A stretch of DNA of 64,000 nucleotides from positions 713,501 to 777,500 of the forward strand of contig JAWNZC010000304.1 of assembly GCA_035771165.1 (NCBI GenBank), in the 5' to 3' direction. A program made the translations under genes and the position numbers. Below are positions 10,321 to 23,200 of this stretch, piece by piece. Origin of the DNA: Paragorgia papillata. Lineage: Eukaryota > Cnidaria > Anthozoa > Scleralcyonacea > Coralliidae. Position 1 is the first letter of the stretch; every line of letters begins with the position of its first letter. The notes under the pieces are model-generated. The model was not told the DNA's origin. It ran no database searches and worked only from the letters and a program-made list of their open reading frames with translations.

Positions 10321-10932
10321 AATTGAATTTGAGTTTATTGAATTTTACAACAAAATAAAAGATTTACAATAGCAGTTGAAAAATAACATGTATAGTAGAC
10401 CAGTGGTGAGGAAGTAATAGATAAAAAACGTTAAGGCTTATAACAATTATGACTTAAATTCCTAGAGTTAAGTAAGTACAAAATAATGAAAAAGTATTTT
10501 GAAGATAATCAAATGTTAAACAGTATCATGTTACTAATAAAGTCAAAACGGGAAATAAATAAAATAACCTTACTCAGAATATGATTGACAACAAAAAATA
10601 TTTGAGTTTTTCCGTAAAAGGTTTGAGGCTACTGCAATTGACAATTTCAGCAGCAAGAGAGTTGAAGAGCTTTGGACCTTGGTATCTAATTGAAAACTGA
10701 CAAATATTTGTTCTGCATAAAGGAATGGTAAATTGTCCGGCACTTGTATTATAACTGTGAATTTGACTAATTATTGGAAATAAATTTTCAAAGCTTTTAG
10801 GTAACATTCCATGCTTGTAAGAAAACATAAGTTCTATTTGTAATGGACAAATATGGATTTTTAAAATTTTACTCTTCTTAAATAAAGGACTGCTGTGCGC
10901 ATCAAATTTACTGTGTGTGTGTGTGTCTTTTA
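10321..10932 (-). mobile_element. LINE 3' end (RT C-terminus)
   Basis: A minus-strand frame from about 10915 to 10574 encodes the typical C-terminal tail of non-LTR retrotransposon reverse transcriptases. Visible blocks are an IHSYNT-like phrase, an IPLCRTN-like phrase, then YQGPKLFNSL and a final LKYFLL. The element is 5'-truncated and lies immediately next to the gamma-glutamyltransferase stop codon (10935-10933). On the minus strand an AATAAA hexamer is at 10339-10334. The gene's 3' UTR and perhaps its polyadenylation signal are therefore LINE-derived (inference). Confidence 0.82.
10334..10339 (-). promoter_or_regulatory. possible polyadenylation signal AATAAA
   Basis: This is the first canonical hexamer I found downstream of the gamma-glutamyltransferase stop on the minus strand, about 590 nt away, inside the LINE 3' end. 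Its use by the gene is inference. Confidence 0.35.
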
Positions 10933-11205
10933 TCAATAGCCCGCAGCCCTTCCGAATTTTCGAGGATCGGACATGGCGTGTATCCGTCCTTGGTTATCGA
11001 CAGCTAACGCCTGCACAACGCTTGTACTAGACAGAAACTTGTACGTATGTCCAAGTTTTTCGAGCCCATCTAGGATCGACTGTTTCAGCCTGTACTTTTC
11101 ATTCTTCTCCACGCGAATGTACGTCGGAACCAGCTGGTGATGTACCCGAGGTTGTATTACGGCTTCCATGAGGCACATTTCGAACCACAGGTAATTCATT
11201 AGAAC
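10933..11205 (-). CDS. gamma-glutamyltransferase exon 7 (terminal)
   Basis: The acceptor is ATATCCATAG/GTTCT at 11205 and the stop is TGA at 10935-10933. It encodes [16 protein letters not shown] and the conserved C-terminal end GRAAGY. Confidence 0.96.
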   Translation of the reverse strand, partial: VLMNYLWFEMCLMEAVIQPRVHHQLVPTYIRVEKNEKYRLKQSILDGLEKLGHTYKFLSSTSVVQALAVDNQGRIHAMSDPRKFGRAAGY

Positions 11206-14200
11206 CTATGGATATACAAAAAAACAAAATAAAAAAAGAGCTGGGATGCATTTACTTCTTGATAATATACATAAATATATATATTTTTTAATTTTGATGG
11301 ACGAGAGCAGCGCAGTTTTAAAGTGCCCATGACATGAAAATTAAGTTTGTCTTATTTGAAAGAACACTTAAAATGACAAAGTAACATCTTTTGCAGTTTT
11401 TCGTTTCCTTGCTTTCGTTTTTGAGATATTTCAGTTTGTTTGATATGTTAATGTCACATATTGTGACGTACATGCAATGTGCATAATGAGTTATTGGAGA
11501 AGGTTATATATTTTAGCTATTATCAAACAGAATCACTTGAAACTCTACATGTTTGGTATTGTGGGAAGAACACACACATACTTCCTACGACTAGTTTGGT
11601 TTGATATTAATTAGCAAAGATTTTTTTCTCTGATAAGTCATTATGCAGTTTTATTATATGACACAAGCTACTTCCGGTGGAATTGCGTACTCTGATTTGA
11701 TTGGATGAGACGCGTCACGTGCCGGTCCGTAATTTCCCGGTAATGGACCGGTCCGGATTACGGATTTGGTTAGCCATTTTGTTTACAAAGCCCGTACAAC
11801 GAAAGGAAACTTTGAAAAGCCGCAAAAATTGAACGAATTTAGTAAACTAAGCACTAAATCGTGTATGAGTCGGACGATGAACAGTCAAAAAGAGGGCCTT
11901 ACTATCATGAAAGCAATAGAAGAACAAGATTGAAAATGACGATTCTATGCCACGCTATGCGTATGTAAAGTATGTTGTTTAAAAAAGCCATGCCATATAA
12001 TAAACCTCTTATTAACCTCGACCGCTTGGTCATTACGGGAAATATCAGACCTCGGTCTTTTATGTACGAACCTCGCCCTATGGGCTCGGTCCGTACTGTC
12101 AAGACCTCGGTCTGATATTTTCCCGCAATGACCGCGCTCTCGGTTAATAGGGACTTTAAGATCCACGACACGGCAAGCTTAATAAAAACAAAGTAAATGA
12201 ATAATTTGTAATCCCAAGAGTATATATCAATACCGTCCTCGTTCTCTAAACAACGCCACCCTCAGCATTTTCACGTCTTCAGAACAACGCGAACACGCTG
12301 AGAAATCAGAGTTGCTCCTAACGTTGACTTCAGCTCAGACACTGCAGCCGTTTTAGCAAGAACCAGAGCGTCTTGAAAGTCGTTAAACAAGCTTAAACAT
12401 GAAATACGGCAGTTAATTTACCGTGTCTTCTTTTAAATGCATTGCTTTTTAACGTTTTTAAGGCCGCGTCGTCGAGCTAGCCGCGTCGTAGATCTTAAAG
12501 TCCCTAATAAGAAGTTAGTACGTCACAACATGTGACATGCACATATCAAACAAACTAACCTAGGAAACCGAAAACTACAAAAGATGTTACTCTGTCATTT
12601 TAAGTGTTCTTTTAAATAAGACAAACTTAATTTCCGTGTCATAGGCACTCTCAGGGAAATACAGTGCAGAAAAAAGAAAATGCATGCAGCGCAAATTTTT
12701 GGAGCCATTCAAAAGCAATATATACCGAAAAGAGCCAATTATGTTTGACAGCGGATTTTGGCGGATGGTATTTTTCAACCTGGTAGACAGGCTTTTTCTG
12801 CACAAAGTAAATAAATATGGCGGCGAAGTTTCGGAGTAGTGGATGACAATTCGTTGAATTTTTATGCTATAAATTATTCTTTAATATTGTCAAATAAAAC
12901 GCCTGCAAGAAGACTAGAAGATTCTTATAAGTGCTTTGAGTAAACTTTTTTAGTTAGTGCATGATGATAGGAGTGCAGCGCTTTTAAACAACCAAACTGA
13001 TATAGAAGGAGTAGACGGGCCAAAGGGTACTCTATTAAATGTAAGTATATACAGTTGACTTGAACATTTTTTCATGTACATTATTTAACAGTTATTCGCC
13101 GAAGGCGAGGTGAATATCGGTGTATAATAACCGAGACGAAGTCGAGGTTATTATTCAGCGATATTCACTGAGCCTGAAGCGAATAATTGTTTTAGTATAA
13201 ATACACATTTTCGTACTTTTAGGAACAACATTTTCTTTAAAATTGTTAATTTCCTCGTCTGTCGCATTGACAACTTGGCTGGCGGCCATTTTGAATAAAC
13301 GCTGTAGGTGATTATCGAGAATTAATCCGAAGTAGCTTGACCAATCAGCGCGCGTGATTTTCTATAATCACCTGTGTATTTATACTAATAATAAATAGTA
13401 GCATAGTTTAGTTTTTCATGCAATTTTGAAAAACATTCACTGTTTCCACTTGCCACGAGATCAGTGGTAAAGCGACGTTGAAAAAAAACAACCAGAAACG
13501 CGGCCTACCATAGAAGCCTTAGCAACTCATGCCGACTTTATTGCCAGATACAAAATAATAGATATATGACACCCCCAACTGTATGCCCTTATCCATTTTA
13601 TATAGAAATCAGTGGTCTTACCTCACTGACACTGATCTAGTGGTATTATAGCGTAGTTGCTATTAACGCGTTTCGGAAGTGATCCGAACGGACCCGCTGG
13701 GGAAGGCCTAGCAAAATTCGTAAACACTTTCACTTTACAGCTTGGTTGTTTATTGAGGAAGAATTGTGATGTTATGATGTCCTAAGTGTTTCCCAACATT
13801 TACTATTTCCTTCTGCATAAAATAATACAAGCCTGCTCACCTCGGATCGACGAAGTTTCACTAGCCTAGCTTTTTTATCACTAGCTTTCCTTCTGCAACC
13901 GCCAAACGTTGAAAGTTATAAACAGTTAAAGTTTCATTTCGGGCTCCAATTAGAATATATTTTATAATTTCCCTCTTTCGATCGCCAAGATCTTTGGTAA
14001 AATCTTCGCATACATCCTTATACTTTTATACCGTCACTCATTGTTGTTTACGGTAGATGTACTAGATCCCAGGAACACTCGAAGGGCCAAAACGATTCTG
14101 CGCAGGCACGATCGGAAATCGCATAGAAAATCGGCCACTTTCATGGGACAGTTCGCAGTCCACGTGCGTGCTGGCTCAAGTGAGTTGTCGGCCGTGTATT

Positions 14201-17200
14201 GATGACGTTTACACGCAAGATATTCGTTCTACGCATGCGTAGCTAATACGGGTCAGCCCGTATTTCGCGAGCCTCGACAGCCGCCATTTCCGATCGTGAC
14301 AACACTGCTGCCAAACGTTTGCGCATGCGTGAATTTGCAAGAAGTGGGAAATAGCCGTGGCAACAACAACCAGACAGTGAAGACTAATTAAGACTCGACT
14401 ATTCATTTGTGTTTTAAAAAAATGGTGAAGGGTCATGAAAATTACGAAGGGGTCATTTCAGGATATTGTCAAAGAAGCCATGCACAAATTACCTACCTTA
14501 CCTTTTTGGCAGTATGCTTATAATTTTAACTTTTGTGTCGGACTCTCGGACCAATCCAAATATTTCAGTGTTTCCCGCTGTTTTTTTGAGGTGCGGGCTC
14601 GGATGTCGCGCAGGCGCAAAAAGTTTGGCAGCGGTGTTTACGCGGCCAAGCTCATGACGGAAAAGAAAGGCCTATATAGAAACTAGGCTAGTGGCCTCAC
14701 CTGTGCAACACCAGTGGTAATACGTGTCCCACCAGACGCTCCGAGAATCAGTCGAACTTGGCCCGACTTGTCGACGACAATAGTTGGGGACATGGATGAC
14801 ATCATGCGTTTCCCAGGTTTAATGTAGTTCCTTGGGGAGGGCTCGACACCAAATGCGTTGATTAAACCAGGAGTGGAAAAGTCGTCCATTTCATTGTTAT
14901 AAATTATTCCTAGCGTCGGGGACCGTATCCTAGAACCAAACCTGTAAAAAAAGATTCAGACACGGAGCTATTAAGTTGGCTCCCTACTGCTTTTTTAAAA
15001 AGTGGAAAAAATGCAAGCGTTCTTATGGATCTTTTGGAAAATAATGAAACTAAAATCACACATAGTTCAATTTTCAGTATAATTTTATATCTAATTTTTT
15101 AAAAAACTAAAAAACTGTGATTTTTTTTCGGTAAGAAAATTGGATCTATGGAACTTTTTTTAAATCTGCGCATTGGTTACGTAAACTTATTAAAATGTTT
15201 TAACGAAAAAGAAGTCGTTGGCAACCAAACTCGTTTTTGAAATATATTGGATTAAATGAAAATTTTGAAACTGTCATCCCAACATGCAGTTGAAACTTGA
15301 AACACTTCATCTATTAATAGTATTTGATGTTCTTGGCGTTATTCTACACATTACAATAGTTTCATTCTTTTACAAAATATCAATGCAGGCATGCACACTT
15401 TTTGAGATTGAAATTTGCATTGTACTGATTTGAGGGGACGTTTAGGGACTATTAGGGAACTAGGCCAGACTAATCAAAGATGGCGACCGGTGGAACTCAA
15501 CAGCTCTGGAATCGAACCGTTTCGGTGATTTTATACCTCTAAGAATTAGCAGGTAATCACTTTACTGTTTGGGAGAATGTACTTTTCCTATTCCAAGGTA
15601 AGTTACAATACTTTCTGTTGGAGTTTTTGATAAATTTAGATACTTCAAATTCGATAAAGGTCGAGAAGTCGACTACGACCGTCGACTGCATTTTATTCTT
15701 AATTCGACAATCGAGTGAATCGATATATATTCGTAACTATTTATTAACATTTAAACGTTGCGTTTGAGCTGTATTTTCGAAGGGTGTTTTGGCCATTAAT
15801 AACTCATTCCTTTTCCGAGTAGGGGCGTAGGCCGCAACCTCGTACCCAGGGCCCTCTCTGCTTTCAAAATGGCGCGAGGAGAAGACCCTGGCAAAGGCTG
15901 GTCACGTGATTCCAAAATACTCCAAGATTCTTGGAGTATTTGGTCACGTGGATAATTTGAGCTTCGCCCGTCCTGGGCGGAGCGGTTGATTCGGTTCTTA
16001 TAAACGTCAAGGTTGTTGCAAGTCCGGTAACGTTAAATTCGAGCGGTAAATTTAATATATATATTTCAAAATTTACGACATTTGCTGGATAATTCATATT
16101 TGTTGCCGTCAATCGCCAGAAATGAAGCCGAAGGCGACGAACGAACATAAACTGATAAACAGAAACCCGCTCTGCGAGTCTGCGGTTACAGGTACAGATA
16201 CATACACTAAAAATATTCGAATGCTGTTGATTGTTGGAAGTATATTTACTGTCCAGTATAGCACATTTATGTTTCTTGTCCACACGTTTTGGATTTGTGG
16301 AAATTTAATTGTTGTATCTGTCGATTTATACTCAAACGGCATATTCGAATCGAATCTGCTGTCCTCGTTGACTTTGAGGTTGTACTTGTACTTTAATACA
16401 AATATACGATCAACAACAATTCTTCGATCGACGAACATTAATATAGATCAGCACTGAAGACTTTGACTTTGTATATTTCTAAACTTTTTAAATTAGATTC
16501 GGAAAGTCCAGAAACCGAAATATTAATAAACACTTCATGCTTGCATAATAAAGCAAATATGTTGTAGTGTAGACGCTTCTTACTAAACACGGTCATTAAC
16601 TGATTTGATAAACTTGTTAAGAGAATGTCTTGTTATTTGTGCGATTTGGTTATTCTTGAGTGCCTAAATAGTTCGCTGAATAGTTTTATATACGCAAGCC
16701 AACTATACTCTGTTTATCAGTGATGTACCGCGCGCCCCGGTACAGTGTGAGTCATCATCAAAATTATTCCAAAATTATTGGTGTCACGTGACCAGCCTTT
16801 GCCAGGGTCTTCTCCTCGCGCCATTTTGAAAGCAGAGAGGGCCCTGGGTACGAGGTTGCGTAGGCCGTAGGGCTTCCCCAGAGGTAGCCTACGCATAGAC
16901 GTTCGGAAAATCCCCGGAGAAGAACGTCTATGAATCAGCTCCGTAATTCTTGTTCTGTGACGTCGTCTGTCCGCATGGATTCCGGGGACGCTCTCTGATT
17001 GGCCAAATATTTATACACGATATTCAATTGGTTAATTACAACTGCTTCCGTTTTGAATGTTTTGTTGTTTACCACGCAGACAAAGGCAACGGACTTTTTG
17101 ACTCGTCCGCTACAACGCATTAATCGAGACTGTATCAAAGCACGGACAAAAATGAGTTCGTTAATTCTTTAAAAAGCTTTTATAGTCGGCGTAATGTTGT

Positions 17201-20200
17201 TTGAGAACGATCAAACAGCCGAAAAAGATGCGGGACTGAACTTGTAAATCGCTTCAAACATCACAGTGAAATACGACACTTATAGTTATAGCATATACGT
17301 CCTTTGCTCCTGTTCGTTTTTGTTTTATTACCTTCCTACGAAGCTCCGAGTATCCTATTTATCGATTAGAGTTTCTCTCTTCATATGGATTCTTAAGTTG
17401 TTAGCGAATACTCATTGGTCGTTGACACTCCCTGTAAGCATTGCTGAATTGTAAATTAATCGGAATAAATTACAGAACACGGAATTTGGCGCTTGATTCG
17501 CAGACGCTCCGAACTCCCGATTATTTGGGCTGCAGCGTCTGCACGCAGGCTACCCCAGAGGTGAATAAAAGCGTAATGGCCGTTTAATAGTGGTGGCAGA
17601 ACAATCTTGATAACTTATATATTGGAGAGGTTAATTTCATCAATAGAATGATAAAGAGTGTATTTGACCGCCCCTCCCCAGAAAATTTTACACCATTCTT
17701 TTAAAGATATATATTGCGGGGAGGGGGGGGGGGGGGTTAGGCCCCTCGTTGGAGATTATAGGGACCTTAAGATCTTCGACGGCAACTTCGAGGACGACGT
17801 CCTTCAAACAAAAGCATTCTTCTTGCAAAACAAAGATAATGAATAATTTGTAGTCCCAAGAGTAATCTGAACACCGTCCTCGCTCTGTATACAACGCCAC
17901 TCAGAGTTTTTTCACGTCTTCAGGACGACGTTGACTGAGACTCGTGGGGTGATGAGAACTGTTGTCTGAGATTGCCTTAACACAGACAGTGCAACCGTTT
18001 TAACACTTTGAAAATTATAAAACAAGCTTCAAGTATTGAATACAGTAGTCAGTTAACCGTGACTTAGTTTTAATGCTAAAATTTGAATTGCTTTTTAACC
18101 GCCATCGTCATCCTAAACCGAATCAGTAAGGAAGCAAGTTGATCTTGGAGGGGCACAGCTTCAAAAGGGCACTTTGTTCAGGGGGTAGGACTTCAAAAGG
18201 ACACTTGAAACACATGTTTTATCATAAAAAGGGCACTTTTCTGTTGCAAAAAGGGCACTTCATGACATGCCTCGTTTTCCCTGCAGTTCGTATGCCCCTG
18301 CATAGATTTGCTGACCAATGGGCTGCCAGTTGAGTAGTCCAGTGCCTATATATAGCTCCAATCTATATTACAAAAGTGGAGCTGTATATTTTTGGCCATT
18401 TAGCCAAAATTCGAATCGCCAAGTTATTTGGTACTTTAATTATATATCATTATAGCGTTAATTTTGATATGAAAATGACCTGTTAATTCATAAATTCTTC
18501 ATAGCAGCAATAAGCTTCCAAGACTTTTTTGGCCTTAATTGATCCAGGGTGCTATAAACATTATAAAGAGCAGGGATGTCTTTGTATTGCATGACAGCCA
18601 TTTTGTGTTCATTCAGATGTGAAAATAACCTGTTAATTCATAATTTTCTTCATAACAACAATAAGCTTCCAGGGTGGTGTAAACATTATAAAGAGCCATG
18701 TCTTTGTATTGCATGACAATTATTGGGCATTTTAATTATGTGTCATTTTTGTGTTCATTCTGAAATTATCTGTTAATTCATAAATTCTTCATAGGCAGCA
18801 ATAAGCTTCCAAGACTGTTTTTAAGTAACTGGGCCTTGACCCAGGGTGCTGTAAACATTAGAAAAGTCATGTCTTTGTATTGCATAACAATTATTGGGCA
18901 TTTTAATTATATGTCATTTTTGTGTTCATTCTGATGTGTGATGTGAAAATGACCTGTTAATTCATAAATTCTTCATAGCAACAATAAGCTTCCAAGACTA
19001 TCTGTTATGACTGGGTGTTGGCCCAGAACACTGTAAACCTTAAAAAAGAGCCGTGTCTTTATATTGCATTACCCTTATTTGGTATTCTAATTATATGTCA
19101 TTATAGTGTTAATTTTGATGTGAAAATGACCTGCTACTGCCATTTGCAAGCCACCGTTAGGCTTGCGAATATTTTCACGTTTGTTTACGTTTGAAAGTTG
19201 CAAGTTTCACCAGAAAACGTTGAACATTTAAGAACAAACCAATCAACTTGCAGCGTGATTTCAAAGAAACCTGTCAAAATGACGCCGCAAGTTGATTCAT
19301 TTGTTTTTAAATGTTCAACGTTTTCTGGTGAAACTTGCAACTTTCAAACGTAAACAAACGTGAAAATAATCACAAGCCTAACGGTGGCTTGCAAATAGCA
19401 GTAACTCATAAATTTTTGTGCTGCTTTAAAGGTGACGTACAGTCCGTTCTGCGCATGACCGCAATGTTGTCCCCAAAACATGACATTCGTAGATAATTAC
19501 ATGAAGTACTCCGCTCAATGTAAACCGTTAGGAACAACATGGCAGAAAACCAAGCGATTCGGCGAGGATATCTCCTCGGATTTCTCTATTTCTCCTGAAA
19601 ATATTTTGTTTTGGGTACAAGTAATGAATGGGAACCAAGAAAAGCTTACAATCTTGAATAAGGTATTACCGTCGGTTGCATCTAAGGATGGACACCACCA
19701 ATGAAAAACATGTTCTACGCTGACGTCAAACTTAAGCTTCTATGTTTATATTATGCTGCGCATGTGACATGTTTGCTTGTTCGGACGCCAAACTTGGGCA
19801 ATGAATTTATCATGGCCGGTCGGTTGACAATTGAGGAGTTTTTGAGCTCAATAGACGAGTGAAACAAACGAGTGAAACGACCGTTGGGCTCAGAGACAGC
19901 TAGAAAATGTAAAATCAAAGAAGTTCCATGCATAAACATAGAAGTTTGACGTCAGTGTAGAACATGTTTTTCATTGGTGGTGTCCATCCTTAGATGCAAC
20001 CGATGGTAGTATTTTTTTTGTAAATAAAGATGTAAACATTAGTTTCGTACATGCGCAGAACGGACTGTACGTCACCTTTAAGCTTCCAAGACCTGTTGTG
20101 ACTGGGCATTGACCCAGGGCACTGTAAACATTAGAAAGAGTCATGTCTTTGCATTGCATTACAATTATTGGGTATTCTAATTATATGTTATTAGAGTGTT

Positions 20201-23200
20201 AATTTTGATGTGAAAATGACCTGCTACTTCATAAATTCTTCATTAGCTGCAGTTAGCTTCCAAGACTATCTGTTGTGACTGGACGTAGGCCCAGGGCATT
20301 ATAAACATTAGAAAGAGCCATGTTTTTGTATTACATTATAATTATTTGGCATTTTAATTATATGTCATTATAATGTAAAATTTAATGTGAAAATGGCCTG
20401 TTAATTAATATAACAATAAGGTTGTTCGTGGGCATAAATAATATGTTTTTGGCCCGACTCACTACTACTCTGTAGTATTTTGAATGAATAAAAAAGCAAT
20501 TATTGAATTCAGCTTTCGTATGATATAGAGAATTATATACAGAGGGAGTACGCTTTAACGAGAGTTGACTGTAGTAACTTACCAAGTGTTGATCGTTGAC
20601 GTAACAGCTACAGCATCTCCTTCCTTTGAAAGTACAGAAAGATGAGTCGTCCCTCCGTCGTTCCAGTCAGAATAAAACCCACCGTAGTACGATACATCGT
20701 GAGTCATATTGTCAAATATCTTCAGACGTAGGTTCTCTGTAAATATATCACTAGTCATGTTCTCAACGACCTACATAATAAATGATGCAGCTTGTGTTAA
20801 GGGGCATGCAACTGATCAGGGTGGATACAACTGATGTTAAATTGTAAAGCTAGACGTAGTTGCAAAACATATCGTATTAGAAAAGAGCAGAGAAAAGATG
20901 CTATTTATTTCATTCCGTGCAATGGCTACCGGCGCCCCTGAGAATACAGCTTCACCTGTGATGACAGGTAGTACGTTACCTATATACTTCTTACTTGCAT
21001 GTTAAATTAAACGATTAAAACAAGCATTTCAAATAAGTTAAATGTAGCTAAGTTGACTATTTTCTGCTGTCCCAAAATAAAATAGTTAAATTTAACTCAT
21101 TAAAAATTGGCCAAAATAAACTATTTCGAAAATTCGTGTATTAATCAAATTATAATTGGTAAAAGTTACCAGACCATATAATATTTTGCATTAAATGTAT
21201 TTATTCAGCTGATGATATTGTTTTGTTTTACACCACCTGCATGCGTCAGGTCTGAGCTTGAACACAGCTCTCAAGTGTACCATTACGCCCTGCCAGATTA
21301 TCTAACTAAAGCCTAAATAAATAGAGCGTGTTCAGAAACGAGTCCTCTCGATCATATACTGTATCCCGGCTCACCTTACACTAATAGTCTGAAGTTATGT
21401 AATTTAGATAGCCTCTATATTATTATTATTATTATTATTATTATTTATTTAAGGAGGATAGGTTTTTCAGCAGAGCTGGTGGGGTCCTCCATTTACAGCT
21501 AAGACCTATAGGTGTTGATTTTACGGAGGGAGGAAAACCGGAGAACCCGGCGAAAAACCCTCGAAGCACAGGAGAGACCAACTAAACTCTACTCACATGA
21601 GTCCCCACCCCGAGAACGGGCTATTCCCAGACGGTCACCCATCCAAGTACTAACCCCGTCTAACTGGGCTTAACTATTGGTGAGAGGCAGCGCCCTAATA
21701 GCACACGCCACCCGTGCTCCCCTATGTCGCATGTCGGCTAGCTTTTTGTTGAAGTACGTACGTTTGAATCCCCAGCACAAGCTTGCACATCTTATTCCAA
21801 GTAGGCATACTAACCAGTATAATCTTAGAAGACCTAGACTTTTTAACTTTTCGAAGTGTAAGACTGATAGGTTCCGTAATATGTTTATTCCCTCTTCTGT
21901 TTGTATACTTTCAATAGTAGAGTATGATTGACTTTATATATAATATATTTTATTGTAATTATTTACACATCGTTTTTAAAAACTATATTCATCGCGAGTA
22001 TGGTCAAGTTTTCATCAATCAACCATTTCAAGGCGAAAGTCCGATTCTTCCGGACATAAAGCCAATTACGCAAATAGATAATACAATCTCTGCACTGTGA
22101 CAATCTCAGACCGCCACACCACCTTTCTCCATACCTCATTTACTCCACTCTCGTAATCAGGATCTCCCAGCAAGGCGCGGTAAGCATAGGCAAACTTGAA
22201 GGCTTCAACAATACGATGGTAACTTCTGGTCATGTTTTCGTCCCCATTTTTGTCTTCAGCTGTAAATCTAAATCCTGTTTAGCACAAAAAGGATTTTTAA
22301 AAATGTGCTGTACACAGGTACTGTAAGACTACAATTTAAAATAGAATAGAATAGAATAGAATAGAATAGAATAGAATAGAATAGAATAGAATAGAATAGA
22401 ATAGAATAGAATAGAATAGAATAGAATAATAGAATAGAATAGAATAGAATAGAATAGAATAGAATAGAATGGAATGGATGGAATGGAATGGAATGGAACG
22501 GAAGGGAATGGAATGGGATGGGATAGGATAGGATAGGATGGAGTGGAGTGGAATGGAGTGGAATGGCATGGAATGGAATGGAATAATTTATTTAACCGCG
22601 TTTCGCCCATGAGCTATTAAAGCTCGTTCAATCGTTCAGTTTGTGGAGGCCCGTCACGGTATTTCTTAATTTTTATTAAAGTGTCTATGATGAACTCGTT
22701 GACATTTTGTTTTCAATGAACAGAATGCATTCACTGAAAATTTTAAGAGAATCTGGTGTATAATCGTCGGGGGTGTCACGGATTTGTGTCAGTATTTAAA
22801 CCAATTGACGTCATAATTTAAGCGCGGAAGTTCCTGCATACCAATAAATAGTCACGGCAATCGAAATGATGTGTAACAGTGTAGTATATAATAAACACTT
22901 TGTTTGCATACAAGATCAAATTTTTATTCCGCGTCGCAAACGAGTCGAAGATAAAATGGCCAAGGAAGGGAAATATAACTTCGTCTTCGTAAGTTATGAT
23001 TGTTAATAGCGAGGTTATAATAGTGGTATTCAGCAGCTATCGTAATACGTTACTCCGCACTAAACGACAACATAATCTAGAAGAGGTGTTTATACGCTGT
23101 AGATGAATGTCATTGATTGTATTGTTAAATGGTAAGCTGTTTTCAATTCAAAACTTATAAGAACAAATAGTTTATATTCCAAATCCGAAACCCAGAAAAA

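Larger units (their letters stand above)
11285..13400. repeat. dispersed repeat R1, interrupted copy
   Basis: The left piece (11285-11321) and right piece (12650-13400) together match the uninterrupted copy at 25812-26760. Shared blocks include GGGAAATACAGTGCAGAAAA, an AATAAATATGGCGGC block and CAGTTGACTTGAACATTTTT. The right part ends in a palindromic section (about 13090-13390). There is no coding capacity. Confidence 0.8.
18430..20410. repeat. satellite-like tandem array, split by two MITEs
   Basis: The phrase CTGTTAATTCATAAATTCTT, or its CTGCTACTTCATAAATT variant, recurs at about 18479, 18629, 18769, 18953, 19130, 20220 and 20397, a period of about 140-184 bp. Each unit also holds AAGCTTCCAAGACT, a CCAGGGTGCTGTAAACATTA block and a GTCTTTGTATTGCAT block. 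Removing the two insertions (19137-19401 and 19430-20077) restores the spacing. It lies in the gamma-glutamyltransferase intron between exons 5 and 6. Confidence 0.9.

Noticed and set aside
16109..16457. Overlapping open frames of about 110 codons on both strands
   Set aside because: They lie inside the 1,024-bp TIR element, lack family motifs and mirror each other; no transposase signature.
22329..22610. Long Ser/Pro/Phe/Tyr frames on the minus strand
   Set aside because: They are translations of the ATAGA/GGAAT microsatellite; unit length 5 keeps several frames open.
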